A DNA stretch of 64,000 nt from Paenibacillus graminis (GTDB taxonomy: Bacteria > Bacillota > Bacilli > Paenibacillales > Paenibacillaceae). A program made the position numbers and the translations under genes. Positions 44,847-53,238 of the stretch are shown here, piece after piece. Each line of letters opens with the position of its first letter. Positions within the stretch are counted from its first letter, which is position 1. A model generated the notes under the pieces. That model saw nothing but the letters and a program-made list of their open reading frames with translations. It had not been told where the DNA came from and made no database searches. The stretch lies in assembly GCF_000758705.1 (NCBI RefSeq), contig NZ_CP009287.1:2914001-2978000 (forward strand). Reading direction: 5' to 3'.

Positions 44847-45835
44847 CTAGAGTGCTTGTAACGGGTGCAACGGGCTTTCTTGGCCGCCATACGGTACGGA
44901 GGTTCGCAGAGCTGGGCTGGGAAGTTTTCGGGCTTGGGCGAAACCGGGAAGCCGGACAGCAGATAGAAAAGGATGGTGCAGTCTTTATATGTGCCGATTT
45001 GCGCCGCACGGAAGCAGCGGTCCGCGCGTGCGCAGGAATGGATTTTGTCTTTCATTGTGCGGCGCTCTCCTCCCCCTGGGGCACATACAGTGATTTTGTG
45101 GCCTGCAATGTGGAAGCTACACGCAACATAGCAGAGGGCTGCAAGCGGCATGGAGTCCGGCGGCTAATCCATATCTCCACTCCCAGCCTGTATTCCAGCC
45201 GCGGGAGCCGGTTCGGTATCCGGGAAGCAGACCCGCTTCCGCCGAAACCGGCCAATAGCTATGCTGCAACCAAGCTTATGGCGGAGCGTGTCGTGCAGCA
45301 GGCGGCCGGGGAAGGGCTGGCGGCCTTTATACTGCGGCCCCGGGCGATCTTCGGGCCGATGGACAATGCCCTGTTCCCGCGGCTTCTTGCAGCCAATGAG
45401 GGCAAGGGAGTGCCGCTCCTGGATGGCGGCGGCGCCATGATCGATGTTACCTGTGTGGAGAATGTCATTGATGCTATGCTGCTCTGCTCCAGCGCCCCGC
45501 TGTCAGCGGCAGGGCGTGCCTATAACATCACCAACGGCGAGCCGATCATGTTCAGGGAACTGCTTGAGCGGCTGTTTGCCCGGCTGGAGATGCCGCTGCG
45601 CAGCAGACGGCTTCCCTACCGGACTGCATACGCTTTTGCGGGACTATTGGAAGGTGTATACAAGCTGCTGCCCTTCCTGGGCGAGCCGGTGCTTACCCGG
45701 TATTCCGCTTCGGCACTAGGGGTCTCCCAGACGCTGGATATTTCGCTGGCGCGGGAACAGCTTGGCTATCACCCCCGTGTGACTACAGACGAAGGCCTTC
45801 ATTCCTTCGCAGAATGGTGGAGGAAACAGAAATGA
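44843..45835 (+). CDS. NAD-dependent epimerase/dehydratase, OleD/3beta-HSD-like
   Basis: Extended SDR of 330 residues. Nucleotide-binding TGATGFLG at 7-14 and active site Tyr140-x3-Lys144 (NSYAATK). The second half follows the pattern of OleD (2-alkyl-3-ketoalkanoate reductase of olefin synthesis) and 3beta-hydroxysteroid dehydrogenases: RPRAIFGPMDNALFPRL, YNITNGEPIMFREL, GEPVLTRYSA and LGYHPRVTTDEGL. A beta-keto acyl reduction after the KAS III step is a reasonable inference. ATGA overlaps on both sides show coupling. Confidence 0.88.
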   Translation: MTRVLVTGATGFLGRHTVRRFAELGWEVFGLGRNREAGQQIEKDGAVFICADLRRTEAAVRACAGMDFVFHCAALSSPWGTYSDFVACNVEATRNIAEGCKRHGVRRLIHISTPSLYSSRGSRFGIREADPLPPKPANSYAATKLMAERVVQQAAGEGLAAFILRPRAIFGPMDNALFPRLLAANEGKGVPLLDGGGAMIDVTCVENVIDAMLLCSSAPLSAAGRAYNITNGEPIMFRELLERLFARLEMPLRSRRLPYRTAYAFAGLLEGVYKLLPFLGEPVLTRYSASALGVSQTLDISLAREQLGYHPRVTTDEGLHSFAEWWRKQK

Positions 45836-46686
45836 TAACTTCAACACCAGTATCAGTGTCTATCCTGTCGGCAGGATACTGCCTGCATCCCGAGCTGTTG
45901 ACGCTGAAGGGCGGTACAATCAAACCCGTCGCTTTTCCTGCGGGCTATGCGCTGCTGAGGCATCCGCAGCATGGGCCGATTCTGTTCGATACAGGCTACA
46001 GTTCACGTTTCTTCGAGGAAACGGCGAAGCTTCCGGCTTCATTGTACCGCCATATTACACCTGTAGTTTTCAAAGAGGGAGAAAGTGCCGTGGAGCGGCT
46101 CCGGGAAGCCGGCATTGCGCCGGAGGAGATCCGTTATATGGTGCTGTCCCATTTTCACGCTGACCACATCGGCGGTGTACGGGATTTTCCCCGGGCGCAG
46201 TTCATATATTTGCGGAAGTCCTATGAGGCAGTATACCGCCTCGGTCCCATCAAGGCGCTCCGGGCCGGGTTTCTTCCGGGACTGCTTCCGGAGGATTTCA
46301 CTGCCCGTTCCTTGCCCGTAGACGAGTACTCGCCAAAGCGTCCGCTGCCCCCCGGATTTCCCTTCACGGAAGCTTATGATCTGCTTGGCGACGGCAGTCT
46401 GCTGGCGGTGGAGATGTCCGGACATGCTGCCGGGATGATCGGCTTGTTTGTGTCCGGGAACGGATACGACTACCTGCTCTGTGCGGATACGGTATGGTCG
46501 AGCCGGGCCTTCCGCGAGAACCGCAGGCCGCATCCGGCGGCCGGTCTCATTATGTCTGACCGCAAGGAATACCGGCATAATTTTGACCGTTTACGGGTGA
46601 TTTACGAGAACTTTCCCGATCTGCGGATTGTGCCCAGCCACTGCCGTGAGGCACTGGCTCTCTGGGGAACAGGCGGTGTCCAATGA
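45832..46686 (+). CDS. MBL-fold metallo-hydrolase, N-acyl homoserine lactonase-like
   Basis: 284 residues with metal motif His107-x-His109-x-Asp111-His112 (SHFHADHIGG), then SGHAAG, CADTVW and PSHCREA for the remaining ligands. Overall closest in pattern to AiiA/AttM-type lactonases, which open lactone rings; a thioester or lactone hydrolase acting on the cluster product is plausible. The ATG at 45832 lies 8 nt after GGAGG and overlaps the previous stop; the frame's earlier start (45814) is not needed. ATGA overlap with the next gene. Confidence 0.88.
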   Translation: MITSTPVSVSILSAGYCLHPELLTLKGGTIKPVAFPAGYALLRHPQHGPILFDTGYSSRFFEETAKLPASLYRHITPVVFKEGESAVERLREAGIAPEEIRYMVLSHFHADHIGGVRDFPRAQFIYLRKSYEAVYRLGPIKALRAGFLPGLLPEDFTARSLPVDEYSPKRPLPPGFPFTEAYDLLGDGSLLAVEMSGHAAGMIGLFVSGNGYDYLLCADTVWSSRAFRENRRPHPAAGLIMSDRKEYRHNFDRLRVIYENFPDLRIVPSHCREALALWGTGGVQ

Positions 46687-47999
46687 AACGGCTGATGCGG
46701 ACGCTCCGGTACTACATTCTTACCAGATGGGGACGCCGCTGGAAGGACCGGGCAGCCCTGGAGCAATGGCAGGAGCGGCGGATACGGCGGCATGTGGAAC
46801 AAATCCGCCGGTTATCGCCGTTTTACCACGATCTGTGGGGTGATCTGCCGCCGGAAGAGTGGCGGCGTTTTCCTATTATAGAAAAACAGCTCATGATGGA
46901 TTATTTCGATACGCTCAACACAGCAGGGATTACCAAAGATATGGCTTTTGCCGAGGCCTATGAGGCCGAGAACAGCCGTTATTTTAAGCCGACGCTGCAT
47001 GGAATGACCGTAGGCTTGTCGTCGGGAACGTCGGGCAGCCGCGGGATATTTCTGGTCAGTGAAGAGGAACAGGCTGCCTGGACAGGTACCGTATTGGCGA
47101 AGCTGCTGCCCGGAGGGCTGTGGGAACGTGCCAAGATCGCTTTTTTCCTCCGGGCAAACAGCAATCTCTATGAGTCTGTCCGGCAAGGACGCCTGCAATT
47201 TCAATATTTTGATCTGCTGGAGCCGGTTCCGCAGCTGGTCGCACGGCTGGAGCAGTACAGTCCTGACATCTGGATTGCCCCGCCGTCCATGCTCCGTATG
47301 CTCGCCGAAGCGCGGCTGTCGGGAGGCCTGACGGTTCAGCCGCGCCGCCTGATCTCTGTTGCGGAAGTGCTGGACCCGCTGGACCGGGAGCATATTGAGC
47401 GGACCTTCGGCCAGACGGTTCACCAGGCTTATCAATGTACGGAGGGGTTTCTCGGGTACACCTGTAAATACGGCATGCTGCACCTTAACGAAGATATTGT
47501 TCATATTGAAAAAGAATATCTTGACCGTGAATCCAGGCGCTTCGTGCCGGTTGTGACGGACTTCTCAAGAAGAGTGCAGCCCATTATCCGCTACCGGCTG
47601 AATGATATTCTTACCGAATCGGCGTCCCCATGTCCCTGCGGCTCTTTGTTTACGGCGATAGAACGGATTGAAGGGCGATGCGATGATATTCTGTATCTGC
47701 CCCATTCGGAGAACGGCGGGCTGGTCACGCTGTTTCCCGATTTCATCACCCGGGCGGTGCTGGCTGCTTCTGCGGAAATCGAGCATTACCGGGTCATTCA
47801 GCGCAGTCCGCTGGATCTGGAGATTTCGTACCGCATACGCAGAGGCAACGCAAAGGATATTGAGTCCTTATTGACCGGAGAATTCTCACGATTGTTCACC
47901 CGTTTCAGCTGTATTCCGCCTCAGCTCCAGTTCACCGATTACAGCTTTACACCTGGAGCAGTGAAGCTGCGCCGGGTAGAAAGGAGCTGGAAGCTTTGA
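46683..47999 (+). CDS. F390 synthetase-related adenylate-forming enzyme
   Basis: 438 residues of the ANL superfamily branch resembling coenzyme F390 synthetase and phenylacetate-CoA ligase. P-loop GLSSGTSGSRGIF near residues 115-127, the A5-like YQCTEGFLGYTC, and RYRLNDIL for the A7/A8 region with a Cys pair in CPCGS. It should activate a carboxylate as AMP ester; transfer target unknown. In a cluster with KAS III and an OleD-like reductase it takes the place OleC (beta-lactone synthetase, also ANL) has in olefin pathways, but it is a different branch. Confidence 0.87.
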   Translation: MKRLMRTLRYYILTRWGRRWKDRAALEQWQERRIRRHVEQIRRLSPFYHDLWGDLPPEEWRRFPIIEKQLMMDYFDTLNTAGITKDMAFAEAYEAENSRYFKPTLHGMTVGLSSGTSGSRGIFLVSEEEQAAWTGTVLAKLLPGGLWERAKIAFFLRANSNLYESVRQGRLQFQYFDLLEPVPQLVARLEQYSPDIWIAPPSMLRMLAEARLSGGLTVQPRRLISVAEVLDPLDREHIERTFGQTVHQAYQCTEGFLGYTCKYGMLHLNEDIVHIEKEYLDRESRRFVPVVTDFSRRVQPIIRYRLNDILTESASPCPCGSLFTAIERIEGRCDDILYLPHSENGGLVTLFPDFITRAVLAASAEIEHYRVIQRSPLDLEISYRIRRGNAKDIESLLTGEFSRLFTRFSCIPPQLQFTDYSFTPGAVKLRRVERSWKL

Positions 48000-49138
48000 G
48001 GGACGGAGTGTTTCAATATGACCGGGACAGCATCCAGGGGCTGAGCTGGCCTGACACGGAATATGGCCGGTATGCGCAGCAATATATTTCAGCAATGTTC
48101 GAGCATCCGGCAGAGCACTTTATCGCCAATGTGCATACAACCGTCAAAGTGGTTGTGGTTGACGGCCTGCCGGTCCCCATCACAGTAAATGAAGCGGAGT
48201 ATGCCAATTCCTATGTCTGCTCTCCGTACACGCATTATGTCAGCTATGCTTCTGAGGAGCTGGCTTTACTAAATAACCGGCTGCTGGAGGGGGCTCTGTC
48301 TGTTCTTTTGCGGGGCGTGGGGCTTCTGCTAAGGACTGCCCGGTTTAACCGGGTGGTCCAAGTAAACAACTGGCTCCTGTCCACCAACCTGTATCCTCCG
48401 GCAAGTCCGGACCAGCTGCTGAAAGTGCTTGATTTTCTCCGCGCCGAGTATCCCGGTTATACGCTTCTTTTACGCTCCCTCAGCAAGGAGACTTCCGGTG
48501 CTCTGCTGGAGGCCCTGGACGGATATGGCTGCAAATGGGTGCCAAGCCGCCAGATTTATCTGCTGCAGCATCCCGCCGGGTCCAAAGCCAAGTGGCTGGT
48601 CAAACGTGACCGGGGTTTAATCAATAAGCATGGCTACATGGTTGAATCACCCGGGCAAATTATGGAGGAGGATATCCCCCGCATTGTGGAGCTGTACCAT
48701 CTGCTGTATATACATAAATATTCGAAGCATAACCCGCAGTTTACGGAAGCATACATCCGGCTTGCGCTGGAGAAACGGACCCTTCATATTTATGGGCTGC
48801 GCAAAAACGGCAGGCTCGACGCCGTACTCGGCTTCTACAGCCGTGAAGGGATGATGACAGCGCCGCTGTTCGGCTATGATACCTCATTGCCCCAGTCGCT
48901 TGGCCTGTACCGCATGCTGTCGGCCGTGCTGATTGACCTTGCCGGAAGCAGAGGGCAGCTGCTGCATGAGAGCTCCGGGGTAGGGCAGTTCAAGCGCAAC
49001 CGCGGAGCGGTGGCGGCTACAGAACTGTCGGCGGTCTTTGACAAAGGCACGTCGTGGCTGAACCGCTGCAGCTGGTCTTTTTTGGGATGGCTGCTCAGGC
49101 GGGCCGGCATCCCGTTGATCCGGAAGCTTAAGCTGTAG
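47996..49138 (+). CDS. GNAT/FemAB-like acyltransferase, unknown substrate
   Basis: 380 residues. The C-terminal half reads like a GNAT/Fem-type acyltransferase (EEDIPRIVELYHLLYIHKYS, then GRLDAVLGFYSREGMMTAPLFGYD and SLGLYRMLSAVLIDLA); the N-terminal half is not recognised. It ends with a short hydrophobic stretch. The TTG has AAAGGAG 9 nt upstream and overlaps the previous gene by 4 nt. Last gene of the tight cluster; it may transfer the finished acyl group to an acceptor. Confidence 0.75.
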   Translation: MRDGVFQYDRDSIQGLSWPDTEYGRYAQQYISAMFEHPAEHFIANVHTTVKVVVVDGLPVPITVNEAEYANSYVCSPYTHYVSYASEELALLNNRLLEGALSVLLRGVGLLLRTARFNRVVQVNNWLLSTNLYPPASPDQLLKVLDFLRAEYPGYTLLLRSLSKETSGALLEALDGYGCKWVPSRQIYLLQHPAGSKAKWLVKRDRGLINKHGYMVESPGQIMEEDIPRIVELYHLLYIHKYSKHNPQFTEAYIRLALEKRTLHIYGLRKNGRLDAVLGFYSREGMMTAPLFGYDTSLPQSLGLYRMLSAVLIDLAGSRGQLLHESSGVGQFKRNRGAVAATELSAVFDKGTSWLNRCSWSFLGWLLRRAGIPLIRKLKL

Positions 49139-49194
49139 TACATTTGTTTTAAGCTAATATTTCCGGAGCGCAAAACGATGAAGAAGGTGCCATT

Positions 49195-50061
49195 ATGAAC
49201 AGCGAAAACGGGCAGAACGCCGGTACAACCGCCCTCATCACCGGGACCTCCTCCGGCTTTGGGCTGCTGACCGCACTGGCTCTGGCCCGCAAAGGCTACC
49301 AGGTCGCAGCCACCATGCGAGACATAAGCCGCCAAGGGGAGCTTCTGCGCCAGGCCGCAGAAGCCGGGCTAGCGGAGCGGATACATGTGATTAGTCTCGA
49401 TGTCACGGACTCAGCGTCCATACAATCAGCCGTTGCAGCCGTTCTGGATAAGTTCGGACGAGTAGATGTGCTGGTTAATAATGCCGGTTTTGCCGTAGGG
49501 GGCTTTGTGGAAGAGGTGAACATGGAGGCATGGCGGAGGCAGATGGAGACGAATTTTTTTGGGCTGGTTGAGGTCACGAAGGCCGTATTGCCAGTGATGC
49601 GAAGTCAGCGGGCGGGCTTGATCGTCAATGTCAGCAGTGTCAGCGGTTTGACCGGCTTTCCCGGCTATGCTCCTTATGCGGCTTCCAAATACGCCGTGGA
49701 GGGTTTTAGCGAGAGTCTGCGCCAGGAGGTGCTGCCGTTTGGCATCCGGGTCGTGCTGGTGGAACCCGCCTCTTTCCGTACCCCGATCTGGGGCAAAGGG
49801 ATGAAGGGGATGCACACCAGCAGCAACTCGCCGTATCGGGAGCAGCTTGCCCAAGTCCTGCGGTATTCCCGGACGAGCGCCGAGACTGCACCCGATCCGG
49901 ACCGGGTTGCCGGGCTGATTGCACGGATCACCGCGATGAAGGCCCCCCGGCTGCGCTATCCTGTCGGCAAAGGCTCACGCCTGCTGGTGGTCGGTAAAAC
50001 ACTGCTGCCCTGGAAGGTTTTTGAAGGGATTATTGCCAGTTCGCTTAAAAAAATGAAATAA
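49195..50061 (+). CDS. SDR family NAD(P)-dependent oxidoreductase
   Basis: Classical short-chain dehydrogenase of 288 residues. Cofactor motif TGTSSGFG near 16-23, NNAG at 95-98, catalytic Ser148, Tyr161 and Lys165 (YAASK). The form resembles 17beta-HSD-like/retinol dehydrogenase SDRs acting on lipophilic alcohols or ketones. It follows the KAS III cluster by 56 bp on the same strand and might belong to it. SD GAAGGTG before the ATG. Confidence 0.9.
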   Translation: MNSENGQNAGTTALITGTSSGFGLLTALALARKGYQVAATMRDISRQGELLRQAAEAGLAERIHVISLDVTDSASIQSAVAAVLDKFGRVDVLVNNAGFAVGGFVEEVNMEAWRRQMETNFFGLVEVTKAVLPVMRSQRAGLIVNVSSVSGLTGFPGYAPYAASKYAVEGFSESLRQEVLPFGIRVVLVEPASFRTPIWGKGMKGMHTSSNSPYREQLAQVLRYSRTSAETAPDPDRVAGLIARITAMKAPRLRYPVGKGSRLLVVGKTLLPWKVFEGIIASSLKKMK

Positions 50062-50102
50062 TGGATCATAGGATCTGGCTGAATGGAATGGAGGTGTTTT
50101 TC

Positions 50103-50504
50103 GTGCCGGGTACGGTAGGACTGCATATTTGCTTTGATAAGCGCGGCCGCGAGATTGAAGTTCTGGATGTGACACCAGTGGCGCAGGGCAAATACCGTAT
50201 TGAAGAAACGCCGATTTTCAATCCGTGCATTGCCCTTGGGGATATTATTCGGGTCGAGGAAAAGCAGGGGATTGCGTATTATGTGGAAACGGTGCAGAAA
50301 TCGGGTTATGTCAGATATGCCTGGCTGCTGAGCAAAGAGGCGGCAGTTTCGCGGGAAATTCATGAGTTCAAACAGCGGATAACAGAACATAAGGGCAGGT
50401 GGGAGCAGATCTTCGGCGGGCTGCTGGTGATCCACCTTTCCAAGCACTCCGGGGTTGACGTAGAAGCCGAAATGGCGCTGATCCTGAAACGTTTTGAAAT
50501 TTAA
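50103..50504 (+). CDS. DUF4265-like hypothetical protein
   Basis: About 133 residues. The core GKYRIEETPIFNPCIALGDIIRVEE followed by YYVETVQKSGYVRYAW resembles the DUF4265 pattern, a family without known function. The frame also opens with an ATG at 50061 overlapping the SDR stop, but the GTG at 50103 has a perfect GGAGGTG 6-8 nt upstream, so I prefer it. Same strand as the SDR and signal peptidase genes; 29 bp to the latter. Confidence 0.65.
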   Translation: MPGTVGLHICFDKRGREIEVLDVTPVAQGKYRIEETPIFNPCIALGDIIRVEEKQGIAYYVETVQKSGYVRYAWLLSKEAAVSREIHEFKQRITEHKGRWEQIFGGLLVIHLSKHSGVDVEAEMALILKRFEI

Positions 50505-50533
50505 TCCAAGATGGACCGAAAGGTGGCAGTGAA

Positions 50534-51031
50534 ATGAAAAAATTTCTGAAGCAGTGGGTGCCGAGCATAGCCATCGGTATTATATTATCTTTGTTTATCC
50601 GTACATATGTGGCTGAAGCCATGAGGGTCCCAACCGGCTCGATGATTCCGACGATCCAGATCAACGACCGGCTGGTTGTGGACAAAATGCTCTGGCTGAC
50701 CTCGCTGAAGCATGGCGATATTGTAGTGTTCCATCCGCCCGTGCCTGGCGATGAGCAGAAGAGATATGTCAAACGCCTCATGGGGCTGCCGGGTGATACC
50801 CTGGAGATAAAGGACGGAGTTTTGTACAGAAACGGCGAAAAGGTCGATGAGCCGTACCTGCAGGAAAAGATGAACTACACGTTCGGGCCGGTCACGGTCC
50901 CCGCAGACCACTACTTTTTTCTGGGGGATAACCGGAATACGAGCTATGACGCCCATCTGTGGAACACTCCTTTTGTAGCCAAGGACAAGCTGGTCGGCAA
51001 AGTTCTGGTGGATGTCAATAATCTGTTCTAA
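50534..51031 (+). CDS. lepB: signal peptidase I
   Basis: Membrane serine protease that removes signal peptides from secreted proteins. It has 165 residues, the short Gram-positive type with one N-terminal membrane helix (10-25). Catalytic Ser36 in PTGSM and Lys80 in YVKRLMGLPGD; the C-terminal GDNRNTSYDAH box is present. SD AAAGGTGG before the ATG. Overlaps the convergent Dabb gene by 4 bp. Confidence 0.95.
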   Translation: MKKFLKQWVPSIAIGIILSLFIRTYVAEAMRVPTGSMIPTIQINDRLVVDKMLWLTSLKHGDIVVFHPPVPGDEQKRYVKRLMGLPGDTLEIKDGVLYRNGEKVDEPYLQEKMNYTFGPVTVPADHYFFLGDNRNTSYDAHLWNTPFVAKDKLVGKVLVDVNNLF

Positions 51032-51330
51032 AAAACAGGGTAATCCACTACCACGACATTCTCAATGATGCCCTCAAGCAGCTCCACAAATTGTTGATGT
51101 GCCGGATGGGGTCCATACCTGCGCAGGGCTTCCTGATCACTGAAGGTCACGCGAAGCCCCAGCGTATAGCCATTGATATTTTCTGTTTCCTCCGTTTCGT
51201 TCATACCTGCCGTAAGCCCGACAATCCCCGGAATGGAATCCTTTAGCGCCAGAAGCGTCTGTACCAGCTGCTCTCCGGTGCCGGGCTTATATTGCTCATT
51301 AAATCTAAAAACAACAAGATGCTCATACAT
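51028..51330 (-). CDS. Dabb (stress-responsive A/B barrel) domain protein
   Basis: 100 residues forming one ferredoxin-like dimeric alpha/beta barrel. It begins MYEHLVVFRFNEQY and contains GYTLGLRVTFSDQEALRRYGPHPAHQQF, the Dabb hallmark with the conserved YxxHPxH-like end. The role of bacterial members is mostly unknown. ATG start; 4-bp convergent overlap with lepB. Confidence 0.88.
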   Translation of the reverse strand: MYEHLVVFRFNEQYKPGTGEQLVQTLLALKDSIPGIVGLTAGMNETEETENINGYTLGLRVTFSDQEALRRYGPHPAHQQFVELLEGIIENVVVVDYPVF

Positions 51331-51468
51331 TGTTCGTATCCTCCGGTTTGAAATATAAGAATTTAGATGCTCGCGTTATAAATTATCCTTCTATTTGTAT
51401 AGATTATAGCTGTATAACCTGCTCAAGTATACTGCTCCATCATTCCGATTCGTGAAAGGAATCGTCCT

Positions 51469-51933
51469 ATGCAGGACCAATTACCTGTATCCAGAATCAA
51501 GACTCCGCTCAGCTTACGCACCATGCTGTCGTTTGTTTTTCTTATTGCAATGCAATCCTGGATGCTGAACACAGCTTCCCGTAATCGGTTTCGGCCTTAC
51601 TCTACAGCGGATTATTTAATGATAGGCTGGTTGGTATTATGCGGGCTGCTTCTGGTGTATCTAATCGTGAATGCCTTGCGGCCGGCAGCGGATATCAAGT
51701 GGGGGGCCGGTTTACTGCAAATCCGCGGCAAAACCATCGCTGCCCAGAGCATCCAATCGATCCAAATCGACGGACCGGTTGTGGGTATTAAGCCTATAGG
51801 CAAAAGAATTGTCCCCATCCGCCTGAGCTTCCGTTTTATCGGTGACCGTGAGCAGGCGATGAAAGAACTGTCCCGCTGGGCAGAAGAGAATAGAGTCAAG
51901 CTGACCTACAAAAGATTTGTGAAATGGATGTAG
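51469..51933 (+). CDS. hypothetical two-helix membrane protein, PH-like C-terminus
   Basis: 154 residues with two hydrophobic helices (about 20-35 and 50-68), then about 80 residues alternating in strand-like fashion (GLLQIRGKTIAAQSIQSIQI), as in YcxB/bacterial PH-domain membrane proteins. Function unknown. SD AAAGGAA precedes the ATG. Single gene. Confidence 0.65.
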   Translation: MQDQLPVSRIKTPLSLRTMLSFVFLIAMQSWMLNTASRNRFRPYSTADYLMIGWLVLCGLLLVYLIVNALRPAADIKWGAGLLQIRGKTIAAQSIQSIQIDGPVVGIKPIGKRIVPIRLSFRFIGDREQAMKELSRWAEENRVKLTYKRFVKWM

Positions 51934-52062
51934 AAGAGGCTTAAGTCGGGGATTCAATATACCTAGTCCGGGCCCCGGAACGTGACTTTAACCATATTGT
52001 GGCTCTGGAGGATTTTAGGCTATGATCAAATAAAGCTTATACATAAAAAGGGGTGCTGAGAC

Positions 52063-53094
52063 TTGAAAGTTCATGTCACTGATCTTAAACACGGCGACTG
52101 TCTTCTGACAGACACTTTCAATAGTGTGGGGCTGCACGTTCTTCCCAAGAGAACGGTAGTTCAGCGTGAGGAAATCACCATCCTGATCCGGCACAAGATC
52201 GAATACGTGGATATTGAGCCGCGCACCGCAGTTGATGCCGATGGCAATAGCCTTGGCCACAGTCTGAATGACAATTTCGACCATGCGATCCAGAATTACG
52301 AATCGATCTTCCTGGAGGCTCTGGCCCAAGGCACATTCACCCAATCGATGGTGGATGATACGCTGCAGCCGCTGATGGAAACGCTGGATGCGCAGAAAGA
52401 TGTCGTATCTTTGCTGCTGCTGCTGGAGCGTGACGACATTGATACATATCACCATTCACTGCAGGTTGGCCTGCTGTCGTATTATATCGCTGCCTGGATG
52501 GGTTATTCCAAAGAAGAGCGTTACCAGATCAGCCGTGCAGGCTATCTGCATGATATCGGCAAAAGCCAGGTGCCGTTGTCCATCTTGAACAAAACCGGGA
52601 TTCTGACTCCTGCTGAAGAGGAAGAACTAAAACGGCATACAACCTTCGGTTATGATATTATCCGCGGTTCCAAGATGGATGAGAAGACGGCGCTTGTAGC
52701 GCTGCAGCATCATGAATTTGAGGATGGAACAGGTTATCCGAACCAGATCCTTAAAAGCGGGATTCATCCGTACACGGAAATTGTCGCGGTGGCGAATATT
52801 TACATGGGCTTGACCACCTCCCGGCCGAACCAGCCGAAGCAGGGGTTAGTTGCTGTACTTCGCAAGGTGCATGAAATGGGCTTTGGCAAGCTGAACGGAA
52901 CAGTGGTACAAGCACTTACCGGACATCTGCTGCCAGGGTTTGTAGGCAAAAGTGTGCAACTCTCCAATGGGGAAATCGGGACGATTGTGATGAATAACCC
53001 GCTGGATATGTTCAGGCCGCTGGTGAAAGTCGATAATGTGTTCAAAGACCTGTCGCGTGAGCGCAGCTTGTCGGTTGAAGAAATTATTATGTAA
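52063..53094 (+). CDS. HD-GYP domain c-di-GMP phosphodiesterase
   Basis: 343 residues. The C-terminal HD-GYP domain (about 125-300) has the metal motif HDIGK and the signature HHEFEDGTGYP, both intact, so hydrolysis of c-di-GMP is expected. The N-terminal part (about 1-110) resembles the DUF3391-like or PilZ-adjacent domain often fused to HD-GYP. No membrane helix. The TTG has AAAAAGGGG 9 nt upstream. A terminator follows. Confidence 0.93.
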   Translation: MKVHVTDLKHGDCLLTDTFNSVGLHVLPKRTVVQREEITILIRHKIEYVDIEPRTAVDADGNSLGHSLNDNFDHAIQNYESIFLEALAQGTFTQSMVDDTLQPLMETLDAQKDVVSLLLLLERDDIDTYHHSLQVGLLSYYIAAWMGYSKEERYQISRAGYLHDIGKSQVPLSILNKTGILTPAEEEELKRHTTFGYDIIRGSKMDEKTALVALQHHEFEDGTGYPNQILKSGIHPYTEIVAVANIYMGLTTSRPNQPKQGLVAVLRKVHEMGFGKLNGTVVQALTGHLLPGFVGKSVQLSNGEIGTIVMNNPLDMFRPLVKVDNVFKDLSRERSLSVEEIIM

Positions 53095-53118
53095 ATCAAA
53101 GAATCATAAGATCAGGCA

Positions 53119-53167
53119 TAAGGTTATCCTATTCGTTGCATAACGGATGATAGGGGTAGCCTTTTTG
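53119..53167 (+). terminator. terminator after the HD-GYP gene
   Basis: AGGTTATCCTAT / ATAGGGGTAGCCT hairpin with an inner CGTTGCATAACG and five T. Confidence 0.75.
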
Positions 53168-53238
53168 TATGCCGTGAATTTGTATTGTAATAATAGATTG
53201 GCTATGATGAATGAAAGATTAAGATAGGAGAAATGAGG

